Virus record (IMG/VR): IMGVR_UViG_3300045781_000018
Coordinates: 1 to 36,362 of that record
Direction: 5' to 3' (one strand)
Origin: a virus
DNA: 36,362 nt
Position numbers and translations under genes: made by a program. The notes beneath the pieces are model-generated. The model made no database searches. It was given only the letters and a program-made list of their open reading frames with translations, and had not been told where the DNA came from. Positions 8,160-15,623 of the stretch are shown here, piece by piece. The first letter of the stretch is position 1; each line of letters begins with the position of its first letter.

Positions 8160-9290
8160 CTAGCTCCATGTGGGGGTCAGTCGGTCGCCGATCACCACGC
8201 CATCCCGCGCCGGGCTCCAGCGACCGCCGCGGATCAGCTCCGCGTCCACATAGTCGCCAATGCGCGTCGAGGCAGTCGGCGTGCCGCCGCTGTCTGTCAC
8301 AGCAATATACTGATTGATGCCATCTTGTCGACGGTACAATGCGGCTGATCGGACGGCGTCAGGGAACACCACCTTGTCTTCTGTCAGGTTATAGGCCTGG
8401 CCGCCATCTTGCGCCACGCAGAAGCCGGTCGTCGTGAGGAACGAGATGGATATTTTCATCGGCGTGTCGGCGTCGGCAGGCACCTGCGGAGGGTTGGCCA
8501 GTTCGGCTGGGATGTCGACCATCGAGCCAGGGATGACGGCGCTGTCCATGATGCGCGACCGCTTCATTTCTCCCCAACTGCCGGTCATGAACCACAGGCC
8601 CTCGTCGGTGCCGACATAAATGCCGTCGCCAACCGTGCCGAGCAGGGTGATCTCCCCCTCGAACATCCTGAAACCGCGGGTCTTATCGACAAAATTGTAG
8701 GAGAATAGCTCGGTCGCCCACAGTGTCCTGCCTTGCGCCAGATAAAGCCGGCCGTTGAAGTAGGTCATGCAGCTGGCCATCGGCGGGGCCGCCAGCAGCT
8801 TGCCGCGGATCGCCGGCAGGTTGGCCGTCGGGTTGAGCACAGGAGAGAACCACTCGCCGGCCGCATCCTGAGCGCCCCACGGCAACACCGCACCATTCTT
8901 GATCTGGCCGCTGTCCGAGCGCGACGAGTAATAGATCGTGTCGCCGACCTGCGCCCAGCACAGCGGATCGAGCCCGGCGCTGGGGTCGGAGTTGAGCCCG
9001 ACTTTCAGCACCTCGGTGGAGTAATCCGGGTTGATGATGACGAGATTATTGTTGCGCACGCCATAGATCGAGCCGTCGTTGGCCCCGAACAGGCTGTGGA
9101 TGTCGCCAGAGAGCTTTAGGGTGTAGCCTCGGCGGCGTCGCGCCTGCCCGGCGTCGTCCAGGTCTATGTTCACCGCCGACGCCAGCTCAGACGGGCTCAA
9201 CCGCTCGGCTGTCACGGTGTTGCGCAGCCCGGTGAACTTGCCGAAGGTGATAGCCTCCGGAGGTGCGTTTGGGTTAGGCGGTGGGGGCAC
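8160..9290 (-). CDS. stabilisation/adaptor-like protein, probable beta-propeller (376 aa, GTG start)
   Basis: The N-terminal segment FGKFTGLRNTVTAERLSPSELASAVNIDLDDAGQARRRRGYTL is the signature of podovirus stabilisation or neck proteins with a propeller-like body (P22 gp10-like by analogy). Repeated beta blades follow: HSLFGANDGSIYGVRNNNL, CMTYFNGRLYLAQGRTLWATE, GTVGDGIYVGTDEGLWFMTG. The start is GTG at 9290, supported by GAGG 6 nt upstream, and overlaps the end of the membrane/coiled-coil gene by 17 nt; there is no in-frame ATG nearby. The likely function is to close the neck and hold the tail spikes or fibres after packaging. Confidence 0.65.
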   Translation of the reverse strand: MPPPPNPNAPPEAITFGKFTGLRNTVTAERLSPSELASAVNIDLDDAGQARRRRGYTLKLSGDIHSLFGANDGSIYGVRNNNLVIINPDYSTEVLKVGLNSDPSAGLDPLCWAQVGDTIYYSSRSDSGQIKNGAVLPWGAQDAAGEWFSPVLNPTANLPAIRGKLLAAPPMASCMTYFNGRLYLAQGRTLWATELFSYNFVDKTRGFRMFEGEITLLGTVGDGIYVGTDEGLWFMTGSWGEMKRSRIMDSAVIPGSMVDIPAELANPPQVPADADTPMKISISFLTTTGFCVAQDGGQAYNLTEDKVVFPDAVRSAALYRRQDGINQYIAVTDSGGTPTASTRIGDYVDAELIRGGRWSPARDGVVIGDRLTPTWS

Positions 9291-9717
9291 TCGATGCCTC
9301 TATGTTCCAGAGCATGAACCGATCGCAACCGTGGCAGATCGTCCTCTGCCTGTCCAGCACCTTGCGCAGCGAGATGACCTCCGTGCGCAACGATGTCACC
9401 TCCATCAGAAGATCGTCGACACGCTTGTCGTATCCGTCCATCAGCGCCTCAAAGCGCCGGGTCATGGCGTCGGTCTGCTCGACATTCTCGGTGTGGATGA
9501 TCTGGCGCTCGGACAGATCCCTGTTGTCAATGCGCGCCAGCTCGGCGACGGCCGCGCTGCGCATGGTGGCCTTGTAGGTGATGATCGCAGCCATGATTGG
9601 AGCGAACATCGTTCCGACCAGCACCTTGTTGGTCGCAACCCAGCCTGCGCCGTCATAGACCCAGTCTAGGATCGGCGCGGCCACTGGGCCAAAACGATAG
9701 AACAGCTCCGCATCCAT
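9274..9717 (-). CDS. membrane-anchored coiled-coil protein of the lysis cassette (147 aa)
   Basis: One transmembrane segment is seen at residues ~31-48 (KVLVGTMFAPIMAAIITY). It is followed by a charged helical region (60-127, LSERQIIHTENVEQTDAMTRR; LLMEVTSLRTEVISLRKVL) with heptad character. A CHGC pair lies at 128-131 near the C-terminus. It follows the o-spanin by 22 nt and precedes the propeller-like protein. The layout (TM plus coiled coil) could mean a second inner-membrane spanin-like subunit, an antiholin-type regulator or a membrane-associated injection factor; sequence alone does not decide. AGGA stands 8 nt before the ATG. Confidence 0.6.
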   Translation of the reverse strand: MDAELFYRFGPVAAPILDWVYDGAGWVATNKVLVGTMFAPIMAAIITYKATMRSAAVAELARIDNRDLSERQIIHTENVEQTDAMTRRFEALMDGYDKRVDDLLMEVTSLRTEVISLRKVLDRQRTICHGCDRFMLWNIEASSAPTA

Positions 9718-9739
9718 CAGGTCATTCCTAGTCAGCGCA

Positions 9740-10060
9740 TCATTGTTCGTTCTGGATCACATTACGGACAATGCCAAGCTTTCTGCGGCAGTCGTCGCCA
9801 GCGGCGCGCAACCCGATGATATAGCTCGCGGTCTGCCTGATGGTCTTGACCTTGTCGCCGTTCGGCTCCGGCGAGCAACCCAGTGTCGCGCCAGGAATGA
9901 TGTCGGCAAGGCGCTGTTTTTCGGCGACAGGCGGCGCGGAAACCACAACGGGGGCCGGATCTTGGGCGCATCCACCAAGACACAGACAGATGACGCCGAA
10001 GATCACCAGCACCTCAAAGGCGACGAGCGCTCGGAAAAAAGCCTTGTGGTCGCCGCTCAT
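9740..10060 (-). CDS. o-spanin-like outer-membrane lipoprotein (Rz1 type)
   Basis: The N-terminal hydrophobic signal (residues 9-29) ends in a lipobox LGGC, with Cys31 as the lipidation site. The mature part is 76 residues, begins CAQDPAPVVVSAPPV (Pro-rich as in Rz1 proteins) and ends in a helix with TASYIIGLRAAGDDCRRKL. It overlaps the i-spanin gene by ATGA. Spanin pairs link inner and outer membranes and destroy the outer membrane at the end of lysis in Gram-negative hosts. Position after holin, endolysin and i-spanin, plus the lipobox, make this assignment firm in role; a family name needs a search. Confidence 0.8.
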   Translation of the reverse strand: MSGDHKAFFRALVAFEVLVIFGVICLCLGGCAQDPAPVVVSAPPVAEKQRLADIIPGATLGCSPEPNGDKVKTIRQTASYIIGLRAAGDDCRRKLGIVRNVIQNEQ

Positions 10061-10527
10061 TTCTTGCTCCTCGCGATGGCGTCCAGGATCAGTCCAGGGG
10101 CCGGGCGGTCAGCGTCGGCCGATGCCTTGTTGATCTCGCCGAGGATCGCGTTAAATTCGGCCTTGCTCGCATCGGCCGCGGTGACCTCACGATCGAGATC
10201 GGCCTTGACGCGCGCCATGTTGGCGTCGTCCTCGGCCTTCGCCTTGGTGACCGCGTCGATCTGCGCCTTCTCGTCGGCGCGGTTGATGGCGTCGAGGTCG
10301 GCGGCGTGCTGGGCGTTGAGCTTGCCTATGGCGAGTTGGCAGGAGGAGGTGGCGGAACGGTAGCCCTCCCCCCAAATGTACGTTGCCGCGGCAGCGAAGA
10401 TGACCGCCGAGAGCAGATAATGCTTAAAGGGCACTGGCACATAGATAATGACTGCCAGGGCGCTCGCCGCCAGGAGCACCAGAAGAAGTCCGTTAACAAC
10501 CTCGGGAAAGAGCGCAAAGAGCTGCAT
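10057..10527 (-). CDS. i-spanin-like inner-membrane protein (Rz type)
   Basis: The ATG at 10527 is chosen because GGAGAG lies 5 nt upstream; the longer open frame runs through the endolysin gene in another frame. The 156-residue product has two hydrophobic segments (about 11-31 and 37-52). These are followed by a long charged helix (DLDAINRADEKAQIDAVTKAK; MARVKADLDREVTAADASK), as expected for an Rz-type protein that spans the periplasm. Two hydrophobic segments instead of the usual one is a departure from classical Rz. The start lies 2 nt after the endolysin stop, and the stop overlaps the o-spanin start. Confidence 0.7.
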   Translation of the reverse strand: MQLFALFPEVVNGLLLVLLAASALAVIIYVPVPFKHYLLSAVIFAAAATYIWGEGYRSATSSCQLAIGKLNAQHAADLDAINRADEKAQIDAVTKAKAEDDANMARVKADLDREVTAADASKAEFNAILGEINKASADADRPAPGLILDAIARSKK

Positions 10528-10528
10528 A

Positions 10529-11005
10529 TCACTCTCCAAGACATAGGCGGCGCTCAGCTTGGCGACGGTGGGTGAGCCCCGGAAAGGTGATGCCGGCGGC
10601 GCGGTCGAAGTGTAGCAGGTCGTCGCAGGCTTTCTGCGTGCGGCCGGCGTTGAAATCCCTGGCCACCGACGAGCGGCAGAAGCCGCCGGTCCCGATGTTG
10701 TAAGCCAGGGACAGGAAGGCGATCGCCTGGCCGTTGGTGGTGGGATAAGTGACGCACTTGTCGAGCGCATCGGCGTCTTTGCCGAGATCCTGACGCAGCA
10801 ATTCCTTGCACTGCGTCAGGCTCTCGCGCATGCCAGGGCGCACACCAGCGGTGTGGCCATAGCAATCGGTCCAAGGCTTGCCGCGCGTGGCGGGGTCCGG
10901 GTAGGCGTTGATGCGCAGTCCCTCCTCGCCGCCTATGAAGGTCGTGGCGAGAATGGTGAGCACCGAGCCCTGCGCGAGGCGCTTCTTGATTGGGGTCGGC
11001 GTCAT
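10529..11005 (-). CDS. GH24 endolysin (phage lysozyme), probably SAR type
   Basis: This is a muramidase that cleaves the MurNAc-GlcNAc bond of peptidoglycan. Residues 25-52 carry the family motif GGEEGLRINAYPDPATRGKP then WTDCYGHT. The catalytic triad reads as Glu28, Asp37 and Thr46. A mid region QAIAFLSLAYNIGTGGFCRSS and a C-terminal LTHRRQAERRLCLGE fit the family; length (158 aa) is normal. The N-terminus has basic residues followed by a weakly hydrophobic GSVLTILATTFIGG stretch, typical of signal-arrest-release endolysins that reach the periplasm by Sec and are freed by membrane depolarisation. It overlaps the holin stop by ATGA. Confidence 0.88.
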   Translation of the reverse strand: MTPTPIKKRLAQGSVLTILATTFIGGEEGLRINAYPDPATRGKPWTDCYGHTAGVRPGMRESLTQCKELLRQDLGKDADALDKCVTYPTTNGQAIAFLSLAYNIGTGGFCRSSVARDFNAGRTQKACDDLLHFDRAAGITFPGLTHRRQAERRLCLGE

Positions 11006-11346
11006 TCGTCGACACCGGGCTGCTTGGTGAGCCGGGCGAGGCCGAGGGTGATCCCCATGACAAGGCCGCCGGAAATGAAGATCCAGCGCGGCAGCGTGTC
11101 GATCAGCGCGTCCCAGATGGCGAACACGCTGGTCAGGACGATGTAGAAAAGCGCCAGCCGGATCGTCCAGAGCTGGCGGATTTTGATGCGCCAGTCCTGA
11201 ATGAAATGGGCGTCGAGATAGGCCAGGAAGCGCATGTTCTCGCGGTGCCAGAGCGTGATCTTGGCGACGATGGCGTCTTCGGCGTCTTCGGGCGCGAGCG
11301 TCGGAATATCACACGACACTGGCGTTGGCTTTGTTTGCCAGAACAT
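11002..11346 (-). CDS. holin-like membrane protein (114 aa)
   Basis: The start at 11346 is set by GAGGGGGT about 5 nt upstream; the longer open frame is non-coding N-terminally. A charged N-terminal helical region (20-60, DAEDAIVAKITLWHRENMRF) is followed by two transmembrane segments (62-79 and 86-104) separated by a short turn containing DALIDTLPR, and a short polar tail. This matches class II-type holins with an extended cytoplasmic N-terminus. The ATGA overlap with the endolysin gene supports a role in timing lysis. It overlaps the preceding Ig-like gene by 38 nt. No particular holin family is recognised. Confidence 0.7.
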   Translation of the reverse strand: MFWQTKPTPVSCDIPTLAPEDAEDAIVAKITLWHRENMRFLAYLDAHFIQDWRIKIRQLWTIRLALFYIVLTSVFAIWDALIDTLPRWIFISGGLVMGITLGLARLTKQPGVDE

Positions 11347-11614
11347 GAAATACCCCCTCGGTGGCCGCCTGCAAAGGCCCTGAGCCGGTGATGACCCACT
11401 CCACCTTTCCGGCTGCGGCGTTGCTGCTGTCCCAAGACCCAGACCAGACGTTGTCAGATCCAAGCACCAGCGGAACATTGTCGGTCTGAAGCTGACCTGC
11501 AACGTTCTTATATACCAGCACAGCCTCGGCTGTCGAGGGCTGAAGCCCGGACCCGTCGTTGGCTGTAAACGTGGTGGCGCAGACGATGTTGTTCTTGCGG
11601 ATGAAGCGAGACAT
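11309..11614 (-). CDS. small Ig-like beta-sandwich virion protein (101 aa)
   Basis: The start ATG at 11614 overlaps by one base the TAA of the preceding gene (TAATG), so translation is probably coupled. The sequence TTFTANDGSGLQPSTAEAVL, then VPLVLGSDNVWSGSWDSSNA, then GKVEWVITGSGPLQAATEGVFHV has the strand pattern of small Ig-like domains found in phage particle proteins (xxGxWxaxWDSS...G.v.W.i.g). Its end overlaps the holin gene by 38 nt in another frame. It probably decorates a fibre or the particle; the exact role is unknown. Confidence 0.6.
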   Translation of the reverse strand: MSRFIRKNNIVCATTFTANDGSGLQPSTAEAVLVYKNVAGQLQTDNVPLVLGSDNVWSGSWDSSNAAAGKVEWVITGSGPLQAATEGVFHVLANKANASVV

Positions 11615-12423
11615 TATAGCCCCCATTTCGTGTTGACAGTGGCCACGTTGAACGACGCCTTCGCGGTGCCCTTGGTGATTATCGGTCGCGGCGGCATCGG
11701 TGGGGCTACCCATCCGATCGCGAGATATTCAAAAGTAGCACCATAGCTATGCAGTGTGAATGCTTTGCTGGATGCCATCAGGGTCACGATGACGTCGAGC
11801 GACCCTGATGGCCAGGCCAGGACGATGGCTCCGGCATCCGGGATCAGCAGCCGACTGCGCAACAAGGCGGCGTTCTGCGGCGTGATTGTGATCGCGCCCT
11901 GGCTCGGCTGTAAGCCTTTCGTGGTCCCGAGCTGCGCCGGCTCGCCAGAGAGCGCGACGAGGCCGGAGCCTGTAGCGAGTAGAGAGCCTTTGGTCAGCGA
12001 CGCCGATCCGAAGATGGTGATCTCGCCAACCGCCGCGCCGAGCAGCCGGTCGTCGGAAAGCTCCCCTCCTGGCCACGCCAGTGTGATCGCGCCCGGCGCT
12101 CCAGCGATCTGGTAGGAGCGGCTGAATGTCTGTGCGCCGCCGTAAAGCGCGAAGCCCGAAGGCAGCGCCGAGACCTGCGAGGCCTTGAGCAACGAGGCGT
12201 TGACAGGCGTCACGCTCACGAACCCAGGCGTGGCGACCAGGAGGCTGTCGCGCAGCAGGCTTGTTGGTGCGCCGCTGATGTTTGTCGCGCCGGCCTGCGC
12301 GATCACGGCGCGGCCATAGAGCAGCATGGCGTCGCCGCCGCTGACCGAAATGGAGCTGGCGCTGACCGGAATGGACAGCGCCAGTTCTTGTAGGTTTTGC
12401 TGATAGAGGGTGAGCAATGACAT
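11614..12423 (-). CDS. 22-residue-repeat beta protein, short paralogue (269 aa)
   Basis: From about residue 55 to 205 the protein is made of ~7 repeats of about 22 residues. Their form is L-x-A-x-x-G-x-I/F-x-L/I-x-x-x-x-A-x-L-x-x-x-R/S, for example IAGAPGAITLAWPGGELSDDR and LQPSQGAITITPQNAALLRSR. The same repeat builds the 405-residue protein encoded at 14397-15614, so the two are paralogues or share a module. The C-terminal ~60 residues are different (FEYLAIGWVAPPMPPRPIITK). Regular short hydrophobic repeats suggest a beta-solenoid or fibrous shaft. Neighbours are tail/fibre-type genes and the lysis cassette. AAGGGG precedes the ATG by 8 nt. Confidence 0.65.
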   Translation of the reverse strand: MSLLTLYQQNLQELALSIPVSASSISVSGGDAMLLYGRAVIAQAGATNISGAPTSLLRDSLLVATPGFVSVTPVNASLLKASQVSALPSGFALYGGAQTFSRSYQIAGAPGAITLAWPGGELSDDRLLGAAVGEITIFGSASLTKGSLLATGSGLVALSGEPAQLGTTKGLQPSQGAITITPQNAALLRSRLLIPDAGAIVLAWPSGSLDVIVTLMASSKAFTLHSYGATFEYLAIGWVAPPMPPRPIITKGTAKASFNVATVNTKWGL

Positions 12424-12456
12424 TCAGCCCGCCCCTTCGCGGCCGGAGAGGGCCGG

Positions 12457-13101
12457 TTACGCCGGCATTTCAGCCCAGATCAGCGAGGCGTCGATCGAGC
12501 CGCCGGTCAGAGCCGCCGACAGGCCATAGGCGAGATAGCCGCCGGGCGGCACGATGATCGCGCCCTTCAGGTCGTCGAGCAGCTGGGAGGTAATTTCCGC
12601 TGCGGCCGCAACCGCCTGGATGCCGACAGACGGCGCGACGAGGCCGGAGGCCACCGCGCCTGTGTTGACGGTGTTGACCATCGCCAGCGCCGCCGAGCCG
12701 GTGGTCGCCTGGGAATACATCTGCTTCGGGCTCGTCGATGCGCCGGTCGGAGCGGTGTTGCCTTGCGCCGCCGAGTAGAAGCCCAGCGAGGCGTTGGCTG
12801 CGGCGGTGCCGAAGTTGCGGATCGCAGCGCGCGCCTGCATGATCACGAGGTCGACGCCGGAGCCGGCCGGGTTGTAAAGGCCGAAGATCGGGGTGCCGGC
12901 CGCGCCGCCGGAGAAGGCAGTCGGGTTGATGGCGAGCGCCGATGCCGAGAACACCATGCCAGACTTGACAAGGGCATGGTACTGCGGGCCGGCTTCCGAC
13001 ACGAGGCCTTCGCCGAACAGGCCGCCGGGGGCGTAAGCTCCAGAGGTGCGAGACTTGCCAAGAAGCGCGCCGGCAAGGGCGGGAAGGAAGTTCAGGTTCA
13101 T
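12457..13101 (-). CDS. phage structural protein, Ala/Gly-rich (214 aa)
   Basis: The protein has a helical N-terminus (FLPALAGALLGKSRTSGAYAP) and a beta-rich body: GTPIFGLYNPAGSGVDLVIMQARAAI; SLGFYSAAQGNTAPTGAS. The end is PPGGYLAYGLSAALTGGSIDASLIWAEMPA. This ending (GS...aslxWxExP) is seen in small phage particle proteins; I know the pattern but not a defined function. GAGGAG stands 6 nt before the ATG, one of the best ribosome sites in the operon, hinting at high expression and a multi-copy component. There is no enzymatic motif or signal peptide. Confidence 0.55.
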   Translation of the reverse strand: MNLNFLPALAGALLGKSRTSGAYAPGGLFGEGLVSEAGPQYHALVKSGMVFSASALAINPTAFSGGAAGTPIFGLYNPAGSGVDLVIMQARAAIRNFGTAAANASLGFYSAAQGNTAPTGASTSPKQMYSQATTGSAALAMVNTVNTGAVASGLVAPSVGIQAVAAAAEITSQLLDDLKGAIIVPPGGYLAYGLSAALTGGSIDASLIWAEMPA

Positions 13102-13111
13102 AACGATCTCC

Positions 13112-14395
13112 TCAATTGGGCATGTTGTTGAATGCGTTGGTCTGGACGTCTGCGAGCAGGCTGTCCGGCTCGTCTACGTTGGTCCCGCCGGTGATGGCGA
13201 GCGTTTCCCTGGCATAGATCGCCAAGACGCGGGTGAGGCCGATCAGCTCGGTCAAAAGTTCTGGAACAGAGCGCTCTGCGCCGTTGGCCGGAGCCGGACG
13301 CAGCAGCAACGCTCCGTTCTGGTCCAGCTGCGCCGCGCGCGCCACGAGCGCCTGGTCGAGGCCGCTGAGCAGCACAGGCGCGATGGTCGACTGCGCGGCG
13401 GTCTGCGACGTGTTGAGCACGCCGTTGGGGTAGTATTTGGCGTTGTACTGACCCCATTGATAGCCGATGGCCAGCGCTCCGACCTGCTGTGTGTTGCCGT
13501 TGGTGTCGGTCTGGATGCGGCGGATCAGCACGCCTGGATCGACGCCGGCCATGACCAGCGGGAAGGTCGCTCCGGCCGCAGAGGCTGCTGCCACGGTTCC
13601 GCCGACCGCCAACGCGCCAGCCAGGCCAGAGGACGCTGGCGCGGTGTTGGCGATGAGGCCGATGTTTACGGGCAAGTTGCTCATGCCGCCCAGCGGGTGC
13701 GGCGCGGCGCGCAGATAGATGGTGGCGATGCCGTTCGCGGTCGCGGTGAGCCGCGCAAACCGGCCAGCCGCGGCAAACTTCGTGACGGTCGACGCCGTGA
13801 TGCCTGTGTTGGCGACTGAGGTGCCGGTGGCCGAGCCTGGCAGGGTCGCCCAGGTGGCGAGATCCCCGCTGCAGGCGACGCTGCCTGTCAGCGTGTTGCT
13901 CGTTGCGACCTCGAACGACTGGTAGCCGGAGGTGTCGATGATCACCGCCTGGCCGCTCAGCATGTTGAACACCAAAGGGATGGCGTCCGACTGCATTTGC
14001 GCGCCAACACTGTCATGTTTGGGCAGGTTCGAGATGAATGTCGTGAGCGCTAGACCGTTGCTCGGGTCGAGCAGACTCTCCAGCCAGCTTACCCCGCCGT
14101 AGTCGCCGTTCGGGTCACCCGTGAGCACCACGAACAACGGGGCGTCACTGGACTTAGCGCCGAGCGTGCCGCTGTCGCTGACCTGCAGATTGCCGAGGCT
14201 ATCGACCTGCGCCGGCAGGCTGTTCGGCCCTCCGTCATAAATCGCGAAAGGCGCTGGGTTGTTCAGGCTGACGAGAAATTCGCCATACTCGCCGCCGCAG
14301 TCGAGCTGCACCACCTGGGTCTTGGCGGCCCCGCGGTCGATGTCGCGGACGGTGTCGCCGCCTAGACCTGGGTTGAGGGGTGTGTTGTCGCTCAT
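13112..14395 (-). CDS. tail-associated beta-sandwich protein (427 aa)
   Basis: The N-terminal part reads like a particle-attachment region (TQVVQLDCGGEYGEFLVSLNN; DSLGNLQVSDSG). In the centre, AVIIDTSGYQSFEVATSNTL then GSVACSGDLATWATLPGSA then FAAAGRFARLTATANGIATIYLR resembles discoidin/jelly-roll-like domains of phage proteins that recognise carbohydrate or form the virion surface. The C-terminal ~100 residues turn helical (VPELLTELIGLTRVLAIYARE). It ends 10 nt before the 214-residue gene and starts 1 nt after the repeat protein's stop, so the set is clearly co-translated. Role inferred from context only. Confidence 0.55.
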   Translation of the reverse strand: MSDNTPLNPGLGGDTVRDIDRGAAKTQVVQLDCGGEYGEFLVSLNNPAPFAIYDGGPNSLPAQVDSLGNLQVSDSGTLGAKSSDAPLFVVLTGDPNGDYGGVSWLESLLDPSNGLALTTFISNLPKHDSVGAQMQSDAIPLVFNMLSGQAVIIDTSGYQSFEVATSNTLTGSVACSGDLATWATLPGSATGTSVANTGITASTVTKFAAAGRFARLTATANGIATIYLRAAPHPLGGMSNLPVNIGLIANTAPASSGLAGALAVGGTVAAASAAGATFPLVMAGVDPGVLIRRIQTDTNGNTQQVGALAIGYQWGQYNAKYYPNGVLNTSQTAAQSTIAPVLLSGLDQALVARAAQLDQNGALLLRPAPANGAERSVPELLTELIGLTRVLAIYARETLAITGGTNVDEPDSLLADVQTNAFNNMPN

Positions 14396-14396
14396 C

Positions 14397-15614
14397 TCAA
14401 TCCAGCCACGTCGGTTGCAGTGTTGATGCGTGTGGAGACCATGTCACCTCCATGTTGGACTGTCTAGCCCAGGATGCCGTTATGTCTGCTCCAGGCTCAA
14501 ATCTATAGACTGATAAGCCGTGCAACTGGAAGGCACCTGTGTGCGCCTGCAGCACGCGAAGTCGCGTTGCGGCGACAGGAAGCGTGTGCACGAGGTAGCT
14601 GGCGGGCTGCGCGTGCAGCGGTCGCAGGTAGGTGACGCCAGCGCTCGCTGCGGTGATGTTGTAAGCCGCAGAGGCCGCCGTTAGCCTCCTGGTTCGCACA
14701 GGCGCGATGGCTGGGCCGAGCACGTTGAAGGCCCCTACGCCCGCGGTCAGCTGGCTCGCGCGCAACAAGGTGGTGCTCGCCGCCGAAAGCACGATGGCAC
14801 CAGGGGATGACACCATGCGCCGCAGCACTTTGAGGTTGGCGTCCGACGGCGTCACCACATAGGCCCCGGGCCAGGTCGCGCCGACGCCGTTGAGGGGAGC
14901 CTGGATGTTGATCGACACGAAATTGACCACGAAACTCGCTGACATCGCCGTCAACACGCGGTCGTGGCTGAGCCCGGCGGCTCCTGGGGTCAGGCTGATC
15001 GCCGCGGCGCGCGCGATCAGGGTCTGCTGGCCGGTTCCGGCGTCTGATCCAGCCAGCACAAACGCCCCTGGGGCCGCAACAAGCCTGTAATTCTGGGCCA
15101 ACTCCGCTGGCGATCCGGCGAGCGCATAGGCCGACGCCGCAGCCCCAAGCACATGGTTGTATGGCGTGCTGACCGGCGACCCGGAGAGGGTGAAAGCGCC
15201 AGAGACAGCGTTCACCACATGCTTGGAGATCGAGCCGGCGGCGACGCCTGTGATCGAGAAGGCCCCAGTCGCGGCGTTGAGGCTGATGCCGGCGAACAAC
15301 CCGGCGCTCTGGCCAGTGATCTGGATGGTTCCGGCCGCGGCGGCAAGCGCGCGATGGCTGATGAGGGTCGCCGCCTGTCCCGTGAGCGTAAAACTCCCGG
15401 TCGTGGCGTCAATAACCGTCCCGCCATCCGCGCCGGACACGATGATCGTCCCCGAAACAGCGGTCAGCGTGTAGAGCCCGCTGGAGACCGAGCCGGAGGC
15501 GTCGAAGCCGGTCAGCGTGATCGTCGCCGCGACAGCGGTCAGCGTGGTCAGCACGCTGGGCGGCGTGCTGTCCTGGCCGATCGCATATTGTCCTAGCGCG
15601 CCATGACCGAGCAC
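14397..15614 (-). CDS. 22-residue-repeat beta protein, long paralogue (405 aa, GTG start)
   Basis: Roughly 14 tandem repeats of about 22 residues cover most of the protein, e.g. LAAAAGTIQITGQSAGLFAG, LNAATGAFSITGVAAGSISK and LVAAPGAFVLAGSDAGTGQQ. One longer divergent unit near the middle contains NIQAPLNGVGATWPGAYVV. Conserved positions are Leu1, Ala3, Gly/Ala6, a hydrophobic strand at 8-10 and small residues at 11-14. The last ~45 residues, rich in Trp (SWARQSNMEVTWSPHAS), differ. The start is GTG at 15614, supported by AGGA 6 nt upstream; no in-frame ATG is near. It is probably a fibrous or solenoid tail component. Confidence 0.65.
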   Translation of the reverse strand: MLGHGALGQYAIGQDSTPPSVLTTLTAVAATITLTGFDASGSVSSGLYTLTAVSGTIIVSGADGGTVIDATTGSFTLTGQAATLISHRALAAAAGTIQITGQSAGLFAGISLNAATGAFSITGVAAGSISKHVVNAVSGAFTLSGSPVSTPYNHVLGAAASAYALAGSPAELAQNYRLVAAPGAFVLAGSDAGTGQQTLIARAAAISLTPGAAGLSHDRVLTAMSASFVVNFVSINIQAPLNGVGATWPGAYVVTPSDANLKVLRRMVSSPGAIVLSAASTTLLRASQLTAGVGAFNVLGPAIAPVRTRRLTAASAAYNITAASAGVTYLRPLHAQPASYLVHTLPVAATRLRVLQAHTGAFQLHGLSVYRFEPGADITASWARQSNMEVTWSPHASTLQPTWLD

Positions 15615-15623
15615 TGGCTATCC

